In this document: positions 50,692 through 59,738 of the stretch, piece by piece
Layout: each line of letters starts with the position of its first letter
Position numbering within the stretch: position 1 is the first letter of the stretch
Assembly (NCBI RefSeq): GCF_012933445.1
Contig: NZ_JABBNC010000003.1
Span: forward strand, 1 to 64,000
Reading direction: 5' to 3'
DNA: 64,000 bases
From: Actinoplanes sp. TBRC 11911
GTDB lineage: Bacteria; Actinomycetota; Actinomycetes; Mycobacteriales; Micromonosporaceae
Notes under the pieces: generated by a model
Told to the model about the DNA's origin: nothing
The model's database searches: none
What the model saw: the letters and a program-made list of their open reading frames with translations, nothing else
Program-made: the position numbers and the translations under genes

Positions 50692-52038
50692 CTACGAAAC
50701 GGTAGCCCGTTCTTCCGCGCTCGACCCTTGCCCTTCATCAACCATCGTGGACTCGTCGAACGGCTCCGCGCCCGAGAGCACGGACAATGCCCGGTCGCGG
50801 TCGAAGTCGCCGGTCCAGGTGCCGACCAGAACCGTTGCCACGGCGTTACCCGCGAAGTTGGTCAAGGCCCGGGCTTCGGACATGAACCGGTCGATACCGA
50901 CGATCAGGCCGACGCCGTCGACCAGGGCGGGCTGGTGCGCCTTCAGGCCGCCGGCGAGCGTGGCCAACCCTGCCCCGGTCACCCCGGCCGCGCCCTTCGA
51001 GGCGATGATCATGAAGAGGAGCAGGCTGATCTGCTGCCCGGCGGACAGCGGGCGGTCCAGCGCGTCGGCCACGAACAGCGACGCCATCGTCAGGTAGATC
51101 GCCGTCCCGTCCAGATTGAACGAGTACCCGGCCGGCACCGTGATGCCGACGACCGTGCGGGACACGCCGACGTGCTCCATCTTCGCGATGAGCCGGGGGA
51201 ACGCGGTCTCCGACGACGACGTCGACAGGATCAGCAGGAACTCGCGGCCGAGGTAGCGCAGCAGGCTGAGCAGGTTGATCCGGGCCACCACCCAGAGCAG
51301 CGCCCCGAGGATCAGGAACACGAAGATCGCGCAGGTGGCGTAGAAGCCGAGCATGATCTGGGCCAGGCTCTTCAGGGCGTCCACACCGGTCGCCCCCACG
51401 ACGGCGGCGATCGCGCCGAACGCGCCGATCGGGGCCAGCCACATGATCATCGACAGCACCTTGAAGACGATCCGCTGGAAGATGCCGATGGCGTTGAGGA
51501 CCGGAGGCGTACGGGAACCCAGGGTTTGCACGGCGAAGCCGACGAGTAGCGCGACGATCACCGTCTGGAGCACCGAGTCGCCGGTGAGCGGGGACAGAAG
51601 TGTTGTCGGAATGAGACCGAGCAGGAAGTCGGTGGCGCCTTCGGACCCGGTGTCACCGACCGACTTCTGGCCGGCGGCCGCGGTCGCGGCGTCGAGATGC
51701 AGGCCGGCGCCCGGGTGAATGATGTTGCCCACTATCAAACCGATAGCGAGTGCCACCGTGGACATCACCAGGAAGTAACCGAGGGCGAGCCCGCCCACCT
51801 TGCCGACCTTGGCGGCCTGCCGCACCGAGCCGACGCCGAGAACGATGGTGCAGAAGATGATCGGGCTGATCATCATGCTGATGAGATCGACGAAGCCCGT
51901 TCCGATGGGTTTGAGCTCGACGGCGAAGTCGGGGACGAGGAAACCGACAGCGATGCCGAGCAGAACCGCGACGATCACCGCTGGGTAGAGGTAGCGAATC
52001 CGGTCCCTGCGGGCCGGCGGGGATGCCTGTGTCTCCAT
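50692..52038 (-). CDS. dctA: C4-dicarboxylate/cation symporter DctA
   Basis: Sodium:dicarboxylate symporter (SDF family), 448 residues with eight or more membrane segments and re-entrant loops. ISPIIFCTIVLGVGSV, STSSSETAFPRLIAKM (serine-rich hairpin loop), TVPAGYSFNLDGTAIYLTMA and GAAGVTGAGLATLA (the transport-core motifs) are intact. It imports succinate, fumarate or malate. It is divergent from a CitA/CitB-type system, the usual arrangement for induction by the substrate. Confidence 0.94.
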   Translation of the reverse strand: METQASPPARRDRIRYLYPAVIVAVLLGIAVGFLVPDFAVELKPIGTGFVDLISMMISPIIFCTIVLGVGSVRQAAKVGKVGGLALGYFLVMSTVALAIGLIVGNIIHPGAGLHLDAATAAAGQKSVGDTGSEGATDFLLGLIPTTLLSPLTGDSVLQTVIVALLVGFAVQTLGSRTPPVLNAIGIFQRIVFKVLSMIMWLAPIGAFGAIAAVVGATGVDALKSLAQIMLGFYATCAIFVFLILGALLWVVARINLLSLLRYLGREFLLILSTSSSETAFPRLIAKMEHVGVSRTVVGITVPAGYSFNLDGTAIYLTMASLFVADALDRPLSAGQQISLLLFMIIASKGAAGVTGAGLATLAGGLKAHQPALVDGVGLIVGIDRFMSEARALTNFAGNAVATVLVGTWTGDFDRDRALSVLSGAEPFDESTMVDEGQGSSAEERATVS

Positions 52039-52108
52039 GCGAGGACTGTGGCCTGGATCTCACTATCGGGCACCATTACGGTCATTCTGTTCACGCCGAG
52101 GAATGACG

Positions 52109-53644
52109 ATGACCCGACGCTGGAGTATCGCGGGGCAACTGTTCGCCCTGCAAGTGCTGGTCGTGACGCTGCTGGTGGGCAGCTGCACGGCGGGCGCCGT
52201 CCTGCTCGCCCGCCGCGACGCCCGCAACGCCGCGACGCTCGAGGTGACCGGGGTGGCCGAGGCCATCGCGCGCTCCCCCGCGGTGGCCGACGCGCTGCGC
52301 AGTCCAAACCCGACAACCTTGCTCCAGCCGTACGCCGAATCGACTCGCCTGGCAACGGGCACGAACTTCATCGTGATCATGGCACCGGACCGCACCCGGT
52401 ACACACATCCGACACCGAGCCTGATCGGCCGGCCGTACGCGGGCACGATCGACGCGGCCCTCGCCGGCGGCACGGTGACCGAGCAGTTCCGGGGCAGCCT
52501 GGGCGACTCGGTCCGGACCGTCGTCCCGGTGCGCGCGCCGGACCGCAGAATCATCGGCCTGGTCTCGGTCGGCATCACCACCGCCGCGATCAACCACAGT
52601 CTGCGCACCCAGATACCCGCGGTCGGCGGCGCCACGGTGGTCGCGCTGCTGCTGGCCGGGCTGGGTGCCTGGTTACTCAGCCGGCGACTGCGCCGCCAGA
52701 CGCACGGGCTCGGACCGGCCGAGATGACCAGGATGTACGAGGCGTACGACGCGGTTCTGCACTCGGTCCGCGAGGGGCTCGTCGTCGCGGACCGGGCCGG
52801 CCGGATCACGCTCGTCAACGACGAGGGCCGGCGTCTGCTGGGCGAGGAGTTGCCGGCCGAGGCCCGGGACCTCATCGCCAGCCGGCGCACCACCCTGGAC
52901 GAACCGATTCTGGCCGGCGACCGCGTGCTGATCGCGAGCCAGCGCGAGACCCGGTTCTCCGGCCGCGTGCTGGGCACCGTGCTGACCCTGCGTGACCACA
53001 CCGAGCTGCGGGCGCTGACCGGCGAGCTGGACTCGGTGCGCGGCCTGACCGAGGCGTTGCGGGCACAGGCGCACGAGGCCGCGAACCGCCTGCACACCGT
53101 CCTGACACTGGTTGAGCTGGGGCGCACCGGGGAGGCGGTGCGGCTGGCGACCGCCGAGATGGCCCGCGCGCAGCAGCTCACCGACCAGGTGGTGGGCGCG
53201 CTGGCCGAGCCTGCCTTGGCCGCGCTGCTGCTGGGCAAGTCGGCGCAGGCCGACGAGCGGGGCGTGGAACTGACCGTGGACGACGACTCCCGGCTGGACA
53301 ATGACATGCTGCCGAGCCGGGACCTGCTCACCGTGGTCGGCAATCTGGTCGACAACGCGCTGGAGGCGGTCGCGTCGGCCGCGGCGCCGCGACGGGTGCG
53401 GGTGCTGGTGCGCCAGGAGGAGAACGACGTGCTGGTGCGGGTGAGTGACAACGGTCCGGGCCTGACCGACGAGCAGGCCGCCGCCGCCTTCGGACGGGGC
53501 TGGTCCACGAAGGAGGGTCCGGGACGCGGCATCGGTTTGTCGCTGGTCCGGCAGGTGGCGGACCGCTACGGCGGTGCTTACGCCATCACGCGCGCTCCCG
53601 GCGGCGGTGCGATCTTGACCGTACGCCTCCCGGTGTCACGATGA
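52109..53644 (+). CDS. CitA/DcuS-type sensor histidine kinase
   Basis: Sensor kinase of 511 residues: membrane helix 8-30, an extracytoplasmic PAS-like (Cache) domain about 35-170 with ATGTNFIVIMAPDRTRYTHP (the citrate/dicarboxylate sensor fold), second helix 176-195, cytoplasmic PAS (AVLHSVREGLVVADRAGRIT), then the kinase with His322 in RAQAHEAANRLHTVL, NLVDNALEAV, SDNGPGL and GRGIGLSLVRQVA. The inner ATG has GAGGA six bases before it. Expected ligand is a C4-dicarboxylate or citrate, given the divergent dctA. Confidence 0.92.
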   Translation: MTRRWSIAGQLFALQVLVVTLLVGSCTAGAVLLARRDARNAATLEVTGVAEAIARSPAVADALRSPNPTTLLQPYAESTRLATGTNFIVIMAPDRTRYTHPTPSLIGRPYAGTIDAALAGGTVTEQFRGSLGDSVRTVVPVRAPDRRIIGLVSVGITTAAINHSLRTQIPAVGGATVVALLLAGLGAWLLSRRLRRQTHGLGPAEMTRMYEAYDAVLHSVREGLVVADRAGRITLVNDEGRRLLGEELPAEARDLIASRRTTLDEPILAGDRVLIASQRETRFSGRVLGTVLTLRDHTELRALTGELDSVRGLTEALRAQAHEAANRLHTVLTLVELGRTGEAVRLATAEMARAQQLTDQVVGALAEPALAALLLGKSAQADERGVELTVDDDSRLDNDMLPSRDLLTVVGNLVDNALEAVASAAAPRRVRVLVRQEENDVLVRVSDNGPGLTDEQAAAAFGRGWSTKEGPGRGIGLSLVRQVADRYGGAYAITRAPGGGAILTVRLPVSR

Positions 53645-54324
53645 GCACGCCGCCGATCGGGGTGCTCGTGGTCGACGACGAACCGTTGATCGCCGAGGCC
53701 CACAAGGCGTACGTGGGAAAGGTCGAAGGTTTTGACGTCGTCGCCGTGGCGCACACCGCGCGCGAGGCGATGGCCGCGCTGCGCCACCACCGGGTCGACC
53801 TCGTGCTGCTCGACCTGCACCTGCCGGACATGCACGGCCTGGAGATCGCGCGGGCGTTGCGCACCGCGGGCAGCGGCACCGACGTGCTTGCGGTGACCTC
53901 GGCGCGCGACATCGCGATGGTCCGGCAGGCGGTGGCCCTGGGCGTCACGCACTACCTGCTGAAGCCGTTCACGTTCGCGGCTTTTCGCGACAAGCTCGAC
54001 CGGTACGCCCGTTACCGCACCCAGGTGCAGCAGGCCGGCGAGGTCGCGGCGCAGCACGAGATCGACCGGGTGTTCGCGACGCTGCGCGGCTCGCAGGACT
54101 CGCTGCCGAAGGGCTTGGACGCGCACACGCTGGACCGGGTGCTGCTCTCGTTGCGGTCGTCGGCGCCGGCCGGGCTGTCCGCCGCCGAGCTGGCCGCCGG
54201 CACCGGCATGTCCCGGGTGACCGCACGGCGCTACCTGGAACACCTGGCGGACACCGGCCGGGTGCTGCGGGCGCCGCGCTACGGCGGACCGGGCCGCCCC
54301 GAGGTCGAATATCGCCCTTCGTAA
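53641..54324 (+). CDS. CitB/DcuR-type response regulator
   Basis: Response regulator of 227 residues: receiver with Asp58 (VLLDLHLPDMHGLE), acidic DDE at 12-14 and Lys in LLKPFTF; then a linker helix and a C-terminal helix-turn-helix (GLSAAELAAGTGMSRVTARR, YLEHLADTGRVLR) as in CitB/DcuR. ATGA overlap with the kinase gene. Probably activates dctA. Confidence 0.93.
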   Translation: MSTPPIGVLVVDDEPLIAEAHKAYVGKVEGFDVVAVAHTAREAMAALRHHRVDLVLLDLHLPDMHGLEIARALRTAGSGTDVLAVTSARDIAMVRQAVALGVTHYLLKPFTFAAFRDKLDRYARYRTQVQQAGEVAAQHEIDRVFATLRGSQDSLPKGLDAHTLDRVLLSLRSSAPAGLSAAELAAGTGMSRVTARRYLEHLADTGRVLRAPRYGGPGRPEVEYRPS

Positions 54325-54404
54325 AGGCCGAGGACCTTGATCGTCTTCGAGGTAGTGATCGGCGGCAGCTTCCGGGCCGCCCAGGTTGGAGGTCTTGAGC
54401 AGTG

Positions 54405-54750
54405 GCGCCCCCTCGGGTGGTCTGGTCCGCGCCGGTCCCACTATATGGACATTGCCACCGCATCCCGGGACTATCGGAGACCTTGGAGAGTTACGCCCAT
54501 ATTCGAGCCATAACCCTCCAAGGTCTACATTCTGCCGGGAAAAGCACTGGAGTAAAAGCCGCAATGTCGGGCGAAACTCCGTCCAAAGTAGATGGAAATC
54601 CCACTCTGCGGACTCGGATTCACCATGTGGACACCGGTCCCGCACAGCGGACGGCCCTCCCGGATAGTGGAAGCGGCGGGGTACGTTCCGCGACCGCGCA
54701 CGCCCACACGGTCCAAGCTTCGCCGGAAATGTCCGAGCCGCATAGGTGGC
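54405..54750 (-). repeat. Dispersed structured repeat, copy 4
   Basis: Reverse-oriented copy in the 556-base gap after the response regulator. Hairpin core 54479-54525: GACCTTGGAGAGTTA with TAACCCTCCAAGGTC (one mismatch) around CGCCCATATTCGAGCC. The right arm shares CCATGTGGACACCGGTCCCG with copy 1 (reversed); outer end GCCGGAAATGTCCGAGCCGC near 54722-54741. More diverged than copies 2 and 3. No gene in the gap. Confidence 0.85.
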
Positions 54751-54851
54751 AATGCCCGAAGGTGCTACCGCCGAAAGCCCCGCTCCGGACGCCAACGCAA
54801 AGGCAGCCGACGCCTCGGCCAGAGCGGATGAACAGGGGTCGTCGGTTCAGC

Positions 54852-54868
54852 GCCCGTTATAGACGGGC
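54852..54868 (+). promoter_or_regulatory. Hairpin before VanZ-RDD gene
   Basis: GCCCGT-TATAG-ACGGGC, a perfect inverted repeat ending 12 bases before the GTG start. It occupies the ribosome-site region and may be an operator or a translation-limiting hairpin. Confidence 0.35.
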
Positions 54869-54880
54869 AGTATCGGGTGC

Positions 54881-55882
54881 GTGTTTGATCTTGGGACGAC
54901 CCTTATCGCGGTGGTGCTTTTCGCACTGCTGCTCCCGCTGCTCGTGTTGCCCTGGATCCACGCGGAGTACGAGCGGCACGGCCGTCTGACCGGGTGGACG
55001 GCGGTGCTGTCGGCGGGCGAAGTGCTGTATTTGTGCGGGATCGCGGCGTATACCCTGTTTCCCTTACCGCGGGAGACGGCGGCGTTCTGTGCGGCCCGAT
55101 CGACCGGCGACTTCCTCGTGCTCAACCCGGTCGCCAGCATCGACGGGACGGTCACCGGCTATCTGCAGTTGGTGTTGAACGCGCTGCTGTTCGTGCCGCT
55201 GGGATACGCGCTGCGCTACCACTTCCGGCGCGGGATCCTGGTCGCCGGTCTGATCGGGCTGGGTGTCTCGCTGCTCATCGAGGTCGCCCAGGGCACCGCG
55301 GTGTTCGGGGCGTTCGGCTGCCCGTACCGGGTGGCCGACACCGGCGATCTGGTCACGAACACGGTCGGGACACTGGTGGGCTGGCTGCTCGCGGTGGCGA
55401 CCGCGCGGCTGCTGCCGAACCCGGTTCCGGCGCACTCCGCCGACCTGGCCCGGCCCGGACTCACCCGGCGGGGGCTGGCCGTCCTCGCTGACCTGCTGAT
55501 CGGCTGGTTGATCACGTCGCTGATCCTGGCCGTGGTGGTGGTCAGCGGTGGCCCCGACAGCCGGTGGCTGGCACTGCCCGTCTATGTCAGCATTTATGCT
55601 GTTACGACGCTCGTGCTCCCGATGCTGCGGCACGACCACGCGACGCTCGGCCAGGTCACCTTCTTCCTCCGGCCGTCGACCGGCCGGCGGGTGCCGTTGC
55701 GCTGGCTGATCTGGTGGCTACCGGTCGCCGTGTTGCAGGCCACCGGCCACCTGTCCGTGGTGCTGCTCGCGGCCGCGGTGATCGGCGTCCTGGCCCGGCT
55801 GCGCAAGGACCGCCACAGCGTGCTGGAGTTGGTCACCGGCACGACGACGGTCACCCGAAACGCTCCGGAGCAAGAGCCGTAG
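54881..55882 (+). CDS. VanZ-RDD fusion membrane protein
   Basis: A 333-residue membrane protein with two domains. Residues about 1-180 are VanZ-like (YTLFPLPRE, LNALLFVPLGYALRYHFRRG, IEVAQGT, DTGDLVTNTVGTLVGWLL). Residues about 190-325 are an RDD domain (RRGLAVLADLLIGWLI, then LRKDRHSVLELVTGTTTV, the R-D-D positions). VanZ proteins affect glycopeptide (teicoplanin) resistance by an unclear mechanism. The GTG start has no good ribosome site. Confidence 0.85.
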   Translation: MFDLGTTLIAVVLFALLLPLLVLPWIHAEYERHGRLTGWTAVLSAGEVLYLCGIAAYTLFPLPRETAAFCAARSTGDFLVLNPVASIDGTVTGYLQLVLNALLFVPLGYALRYHFRRGILVAGLIGLGVSLLIEVAQGTAVFGAFGCPYRVADTGDLVTNTVGTLVGWLLAVATARLLPNPVPAHSADLARPGLTRRGLAVLADLLIGWLITSLILAVVVVSGGPDSRWLALPVYVSIYAVTTLVLPMLRHDHATLGQVTFFLRPSTGRRVPLRWLIWWLPVAVLQATGHLSVVLLAAAVIGVLARLRKDRHSVLELVTGTTTVTRNAPEQEP

Positions 55883-55995
55883 AGCGTCCATCTGGGGGTT
55901 TTGCAGGGATTTTCCAAAGGGTGGGCGATCTCGCGGACCGGGAACCGGCCATCCGCACCAGGGCAATTTCGCGGAAACGACCCTAGTCTCGATGA

Positions 55996-56871
55996 ATGGA
56001 CAGCCTGGAGGTTCGGCCGCTCGGCGTTCCCGGCGACCGGGACCCTGCGCCTGCCCCCGAAGAGCCGAAACGCCGGTGGAACACGCCGGTGGTCCGGCGC
56101 CGCGTGTTCCTCGCGGTCGTCGCCGTCTGGGCCGTCGTCATCACCGCGGTGGTGTTGTTCCGCGGCGGCGGGGGAAACGACAAAACGCCCGCGGCCCTCC
56201 GCCCGTCCGCGTCGCCGTCGGCGTCGGCGGGTCCGTTCACCGCCAAGCAGATCTACCAGACGCTGCTGCCCTCGACCGTGCTGATCCAGACCACCGGGCC
56301 GGTCAGCCCCGGCACCGGGATGGCCGAGTCGGCCACCGGCAGCGGCACGATCATCAACGCCAACGGGCTGATCCTGACCGCTGCGCACGTCGTCGAGGGC
56401 GCCCGGAGCATCAAGGTCAGCTACACCGACGGCACCTCGTCGCCGGCCCGGGTCGCGTCCTCCAACGCGCAGCAGGACATCGCCACTCTGCAGCCGGACA
56501 CGCTGCCGATGACCGTGGTGCCGGCCGTGCTCGGCGGCGGGGTCGAGGTCGGCGACGACGTGGTGGCCATCGGCAACCCGCTGGGCCTCGCGATGAGCAC
56601 CACGGCCGGCGTGGTGTCCGGCCTCGACCGCACCATGAACCGGGACAAGCCGGGCCCGATGACCGGGCTCATCCAGTTCGACGCGGCCGTCAACCCGGGC
56701 AGTTCGGGTGGGCCGCTGATCAATGACCGCGCGGAGGTGGTGGGTGTCGTCGTGGCGCTCGCCAACCCGACCGACGCGGGCACCTTCATCGGCATCGGTT
56801 TCGCCGTCCCGATCGGGGCGGCGCTGGCCGGCGGTCCGGGCGGCAACGGCCCGGCCGCACCACCGCTCTGA
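55996..56871 (+). CDS. Membrane-anchored trypsin-like serine protease
   Basis: A 291-residue protein with a cytoplasmic N-terminus, one membrane helix (37-55), a Pro/Ser linker and an extracellular HtrA-like chymotrypsin-fold protease without PDZ domain. The triad is His131 (TAAHVV), Asp161 (NAQQDIATL) and Ser237 (NPGSSGGPL). It lies 18 bases before moxR and is probably the first gene of that operon. Confidence 0.9.
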   Translation: MDSLEVRPLGVPGDRDPAPAPEEPKRRWNTPVVRRRVFLAVVAVWAVVITAVVLFRGGGGNDKTPAALRPSASPSASAGPFTAKQIYQTLLPSTVLIQTTGPVSPGTGMAESATGSGTIINANGLILTAAHVVEGARSIKVSYTDGTSSPARVASSNAQQDIATLQPDTLPMTVVPAVLGGGVEVGDDVVAIGNPLGLAMSTTAGVVSGLDRTMNRDKPGPMTGLIQFDAAVNPGSSGGPLINDRAEVVGVVVALANPTDAGTFIGIGFAVPIGAALAGGPGGNGPAAPPL

Positions 56872-56889
56872 CGCCCTAAGGACGGTTTG

Positions 56890-57888
56890 ATGAACTGGAG
56901 CGACACCACCGCCCCGCCGGCCTCCGCGGGCCCGGTCGAGAAGGTGCTGTACGAGGTCAAGAAGGCCATCGTGGGGCAGGACGTGCTGCTCGAACGGCTC
57001 CTCGTCGCGTTGCTGGCGCGCGGGCACATCCTCGTCGAGGGCGTGCCCGGCCTGGCCAAGACGCTGGCCGTGAAGTCGCTGGCGCAGGCGATCGGCGGCG
57101 ACTTCCACCGGGTCCAGTTCACCCCCGACCTGGTGCCGGCCGACATCCTCGGCACCCGCATCTACCACCAGCCGACCGGCGAGTTCCAGGTGTCGCTGGG
57201 CCCGGTCTTCACCAATCTGCTGCTCGCCGACGAGATCAACCGCGCGCCGGCGAAGGTGCAGAGCGCGCTGCTCGAGGTGATGCAGGAACGTCAGGTCACG
57301 ATCGGCCGCGAGACGCACCCGGTGCCGAACCCGTTCCTGGTGATGGCCACCCAGAACCCGATCGAGACCGAGGGCACGTACCCGCTGCCCGAGGCGCAGG
57401 TCGACCGTTTCATGATGAAGGTGATGGTCGGCTATCCCAGCGTCACCGAAGAGTTCGTGGTGGTCGAGCGCGCGCTCACCCCGGCCGCGGTCATCCAGCG
57501 GATCATCGACCCGGCGACGCTGGTGGAGCTGCAGGAACAGGCCGACCGGGTGTATGTGGATCCCTCGCTCATCGAGTTCGCGGTGCAGCTCGCGCACAAC
57601 AGCCGCGAGCCGGGCCGGGCCGGGCTGAGCGATCTCGCGCGGTACGTGACCTTCGGCGCCAGCCCGCGCTCGTCGATCAGTCTGGTGCTGGCGGCACGCG
57701 CGCTGGCGTACATCCGGGGTCGTGAGTACGTCGTCCCGGAGGACGTCAGCGACCTGGTCCTGGACGTGATGCGGCATCGCCTCGTGCTCTCCTACGAGGC
57801 GCTCTCCGACGAGATCACCCCGGACGTGATCCTGTCGAAGATCGTGGCGAACACACCGGTTCCGGAACCGGCCGGACGAGGCCGCTGA
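56890..57888 (+). CDS. MoxR-family AAA+ ATPase
   Basis: AAA+ ATPase of 332 residues: Walker A in HILVEGVPGLAKTLAVKS, FTPDLVPADILGTRIY, Walker B LLADEINRAPAKVQSALLEV, sensor ATQNPIETEGTYPLPEAQVD. MoxR ATPases act as chaperones with DUF58/VWA partners, which follow directly. The ATG is preferred over the overlapping TTG one codon earlier. Confidence 0.95.
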   Translation: MNWSDTTAPPASAGPVEKVLYEVKKAIVGQDVLLERLLVALLARGHILVEGVPGLAKTLAVKSLAQAIGGDFHRVQFTPDLVPADILGTRIYHQPTGEFQVSLGPVFTNLLLADEINRAPAKVQSALLEVMQERQVTIGRETHPVPNPFLVMATQNPIETEGTYPLPEAQVDRFMMKVMVGYPSVTEEFVVVERALTPAAVIQRIIDPATLVELQEQADRVYVDPSLIEFAVQLAHNSREPGRAGLSDLARYVTFGASPRSSISLVLAARALAYIRGREYVVPEDVSDLVLDVMRHRLVLSYEALSDEITPDVILSKIVANTPVPEPAGRGR

Positions 57889-57891
57889 CCC

Positions 57892-58779
57892 ATGGCGAGC
57901 GCTCCCGACCGTCTGCTGCGACGCCTGGAGTGGCGGCTCGGCCGCCGTCTCGACGGGCGACTGCACGGCGCCTACCGCACGGTCTGGCACGGCACCGGGA
58001 TCGACTTCACCGACCTGCGTCTTTACACGGCCGAGGACGACGTACGCCACATCGACTGGAACGTCACGGCCCGGCTCGACGAACCGTACGTCCGGCAGTA
58101 CACCGAGGACCGTGAGCTGACGTCCTGGCTGGTGATCGACCGTTCCGCGTCGATGCGGTTCGGTCGCGAGGCCGGCAAGGAGTCGGTGGCGACCGAGCTG
58201 GCGATCAGCCTGGGGCGGCTCGTCTCGCAGGGCGGCAACCGGGTCGGCGCGATCCTCTACGACAACGACGCCCACCAGCTGATTCCGCCGCGCACGGGAC
58301 GCGACCAGATCCTGCGGATCACCCGCGAGCTCACCAGGCCGGCGTCGAACCGTCGCGGGCGATCGACGACCGATCTGTCCGCCATGCTCCAACTGGCCGC
58401 CACCACGACTTCCCGCCGCCGCAGCCTCATCTTCGTGATGTCCGACTTCATCGGCGAGCCCGGCTGGGACCGTCCGCTGGCCCGGCTCACGCACCGGCAC
58501 GAGGTCGTGGTGATCCGGGTGGTCGATCCGGCCGAGCTCGAACTGCCCGACCTCGGCATGATCATGATCGAGGACGCCGAGACCGGTGAGCAGTTGCTGG
58601 TCGACACCAGCGATCCGATGCTGCGCAGCCGGCTGACCGCCGAGGTCGGGGCCCGCGAGGAGGCGCTTGCCGAGTCGATGCGCCGGGCCGGCGTCGACCC
58701 GCACCGGATCGCCACCGATCAGGATCTGCTCGCCGCGCTGGTCGACATGGTCCGCCAGTCCGGACGGAGGCGCCGATGA
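57892..58779 (+). CDS. DUF58 domain protein
   Basis: A 295-residue DUF58 protein, the usual MoxR partner: LRLYTAEDDVRHIDWNVTAR (hallmark), then a VWA-like fold with WLVIDRSASMRFG (DxSxS metal site) and FVMSDFIGEPGW. Three bases after moxR; overlaps the next gene by ATGA. Confidence 0.93.
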   Translation: MASAPDRLLRRLEWRLGRRLDGRLHGAYRTVWHGTGIDFTDLRLYTAEDDVRHIDWNVTARLDEPYVRQYTEDRELTSWLVIDRSASMRFGREAGKESVATELAISLGRLVSQGGNRVGAILYDNDAHQLIPPRTGRDQILRITRELTRPASNRRGRSTTDLSAMLQLAATTTSRRRSLIFVMSDFIGEPGWDRPLARLTHRHEVVVIRVVDPAELELPDLGMIMIEDAETGEQLLVDTSDPMLRSRLTAEVGAREEALAESMRRAGVDPHRIATDQDLLAALVDMVRQSGRRRR

Positions 58780-59738
58780 GCTTCCGGGACCCGCTGATCA
58801 TCGTGATCGCCGCGCTGGTCACCGCGGCCGCGATCACCGGCTACGTGCTGATCCAGCGGCGGCGCACCGCGGCGTTACGCGCCACCGGGTTCGCGTCGCT
58901 GGCCGGCGGCGGGATCCGGCGCCACCTTCCGTACGCCCTGTTCCTGGCGGCCCTGCCGATCCTGCTGACCGGCCTGGCCCGCCCGGAGGCCCGATTATCG
59001 GTGCCGCACGTGTCCGGCACCGTCCTGCTCGCCTTCGACGCCTCCAACAGCATGAAGGCGAAGGACGTCACGCCCAGCCGGCTCGCCGCCGCCCAGGCCG
59101 CCGCGACCGGCTTCGTCAAGGATCAGCCGTCCACCGTCGACGTCGGCGTGCTGGTCTTCGGCGACCAGGCGCTGCTCACCCAGGAACCGACCGACGACCA
59201 CGAGTCCGCGATCGCCGCGATCCGGCGGGCCAGTCCGGGCGGCGGCACCTCGCTGGGGCAGGCCATCCTGGTCGCGCTCGGCACGATCACCGGCAAGCAG
59301 GTCACGCTGCCCGAGGACGGTTCGCCGCCGCCCGCGCTCGGCTACTGGCCGTCGGCGACCATCGTGGTCTTCTCGGACGGTCAGGAAACCGGCGGCCCGG
59401 ACGTCGAGGCCGCCGCCGAGCTGGCCGCCTCGGCCGGCGTGCGCATCCAGACCGTCGGGGTCGGCACCGCGCGCGGCGCCACCGTCGAGGTCGACGGCTA
59501 CCAGCTTGGCACCGCGCTGGACGAGTCGCTGCTCACCCAGGTCGCGCAGACCACCGGCGGCGCGTACCACCAGGCCGGGGACGCCGCCACGCTGGCCCAG
59601 TCGACCAAGTCCATCGACCTGCGCCTGACCACGAAGAAGGAGCCGGTCGAGCTCACCGCGCCGTTCGCCGCGGCCGCCCTGGTGCTGCTGACCCTGGGCG
59701 GGCTGCTCGGCCTCCGCTGGCACGGAAGGATCGTCTGA
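58776..59738 (+). CDS. VWA-domain membrane protein (first)
   Basis: A 320-residue protein with membrane helices at both ends (7-26, 47-65 and 300-318) enclosing a von Willebrand A domain. MIDAS motif DASNSM (DxSxS), later TSLGQAIL threonine site and VVFSDGQET aspartate site. BatA-like. It overlaps the next VWA gene by one base. Confidence 0.9.
   Translation: MSFRDPLIIVIAALVTAAAITGYVLIQRRRTAALRATGFASLAGGGIRRHLPYALFLAALPILLTGLARPEARLSVPHVSGTVLLAFDASNSMKAKDVTPSRLAAAQAAATGFVKDQPSTVDVGVLVFGDQALLTQEPTDDHESAIAAIRRASPGGGTSLGQAILVALGTITGKQVTLPEDGSPPPALGYWPSATIVVFSDGQETGGPDVEAAAELAASAGVRIQTVGVGTARGATVEVDGYQLGTALDESLLTQVAQTTGGAYHQAGDAATLAQSTKSIDLRLTTKKEPVELTAPFAAAALVLLTLGGLLGLRWHGRIV

Noticed and set aside
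55594..58704. Minus-strand frame of 1036 codons opposite VanZ, protease, MoxR and DUF58 genes
   Set aside because: The plus-strand genes have intact catalytic motifs; the antisense frame shows no domain and only mirrors codon bias.
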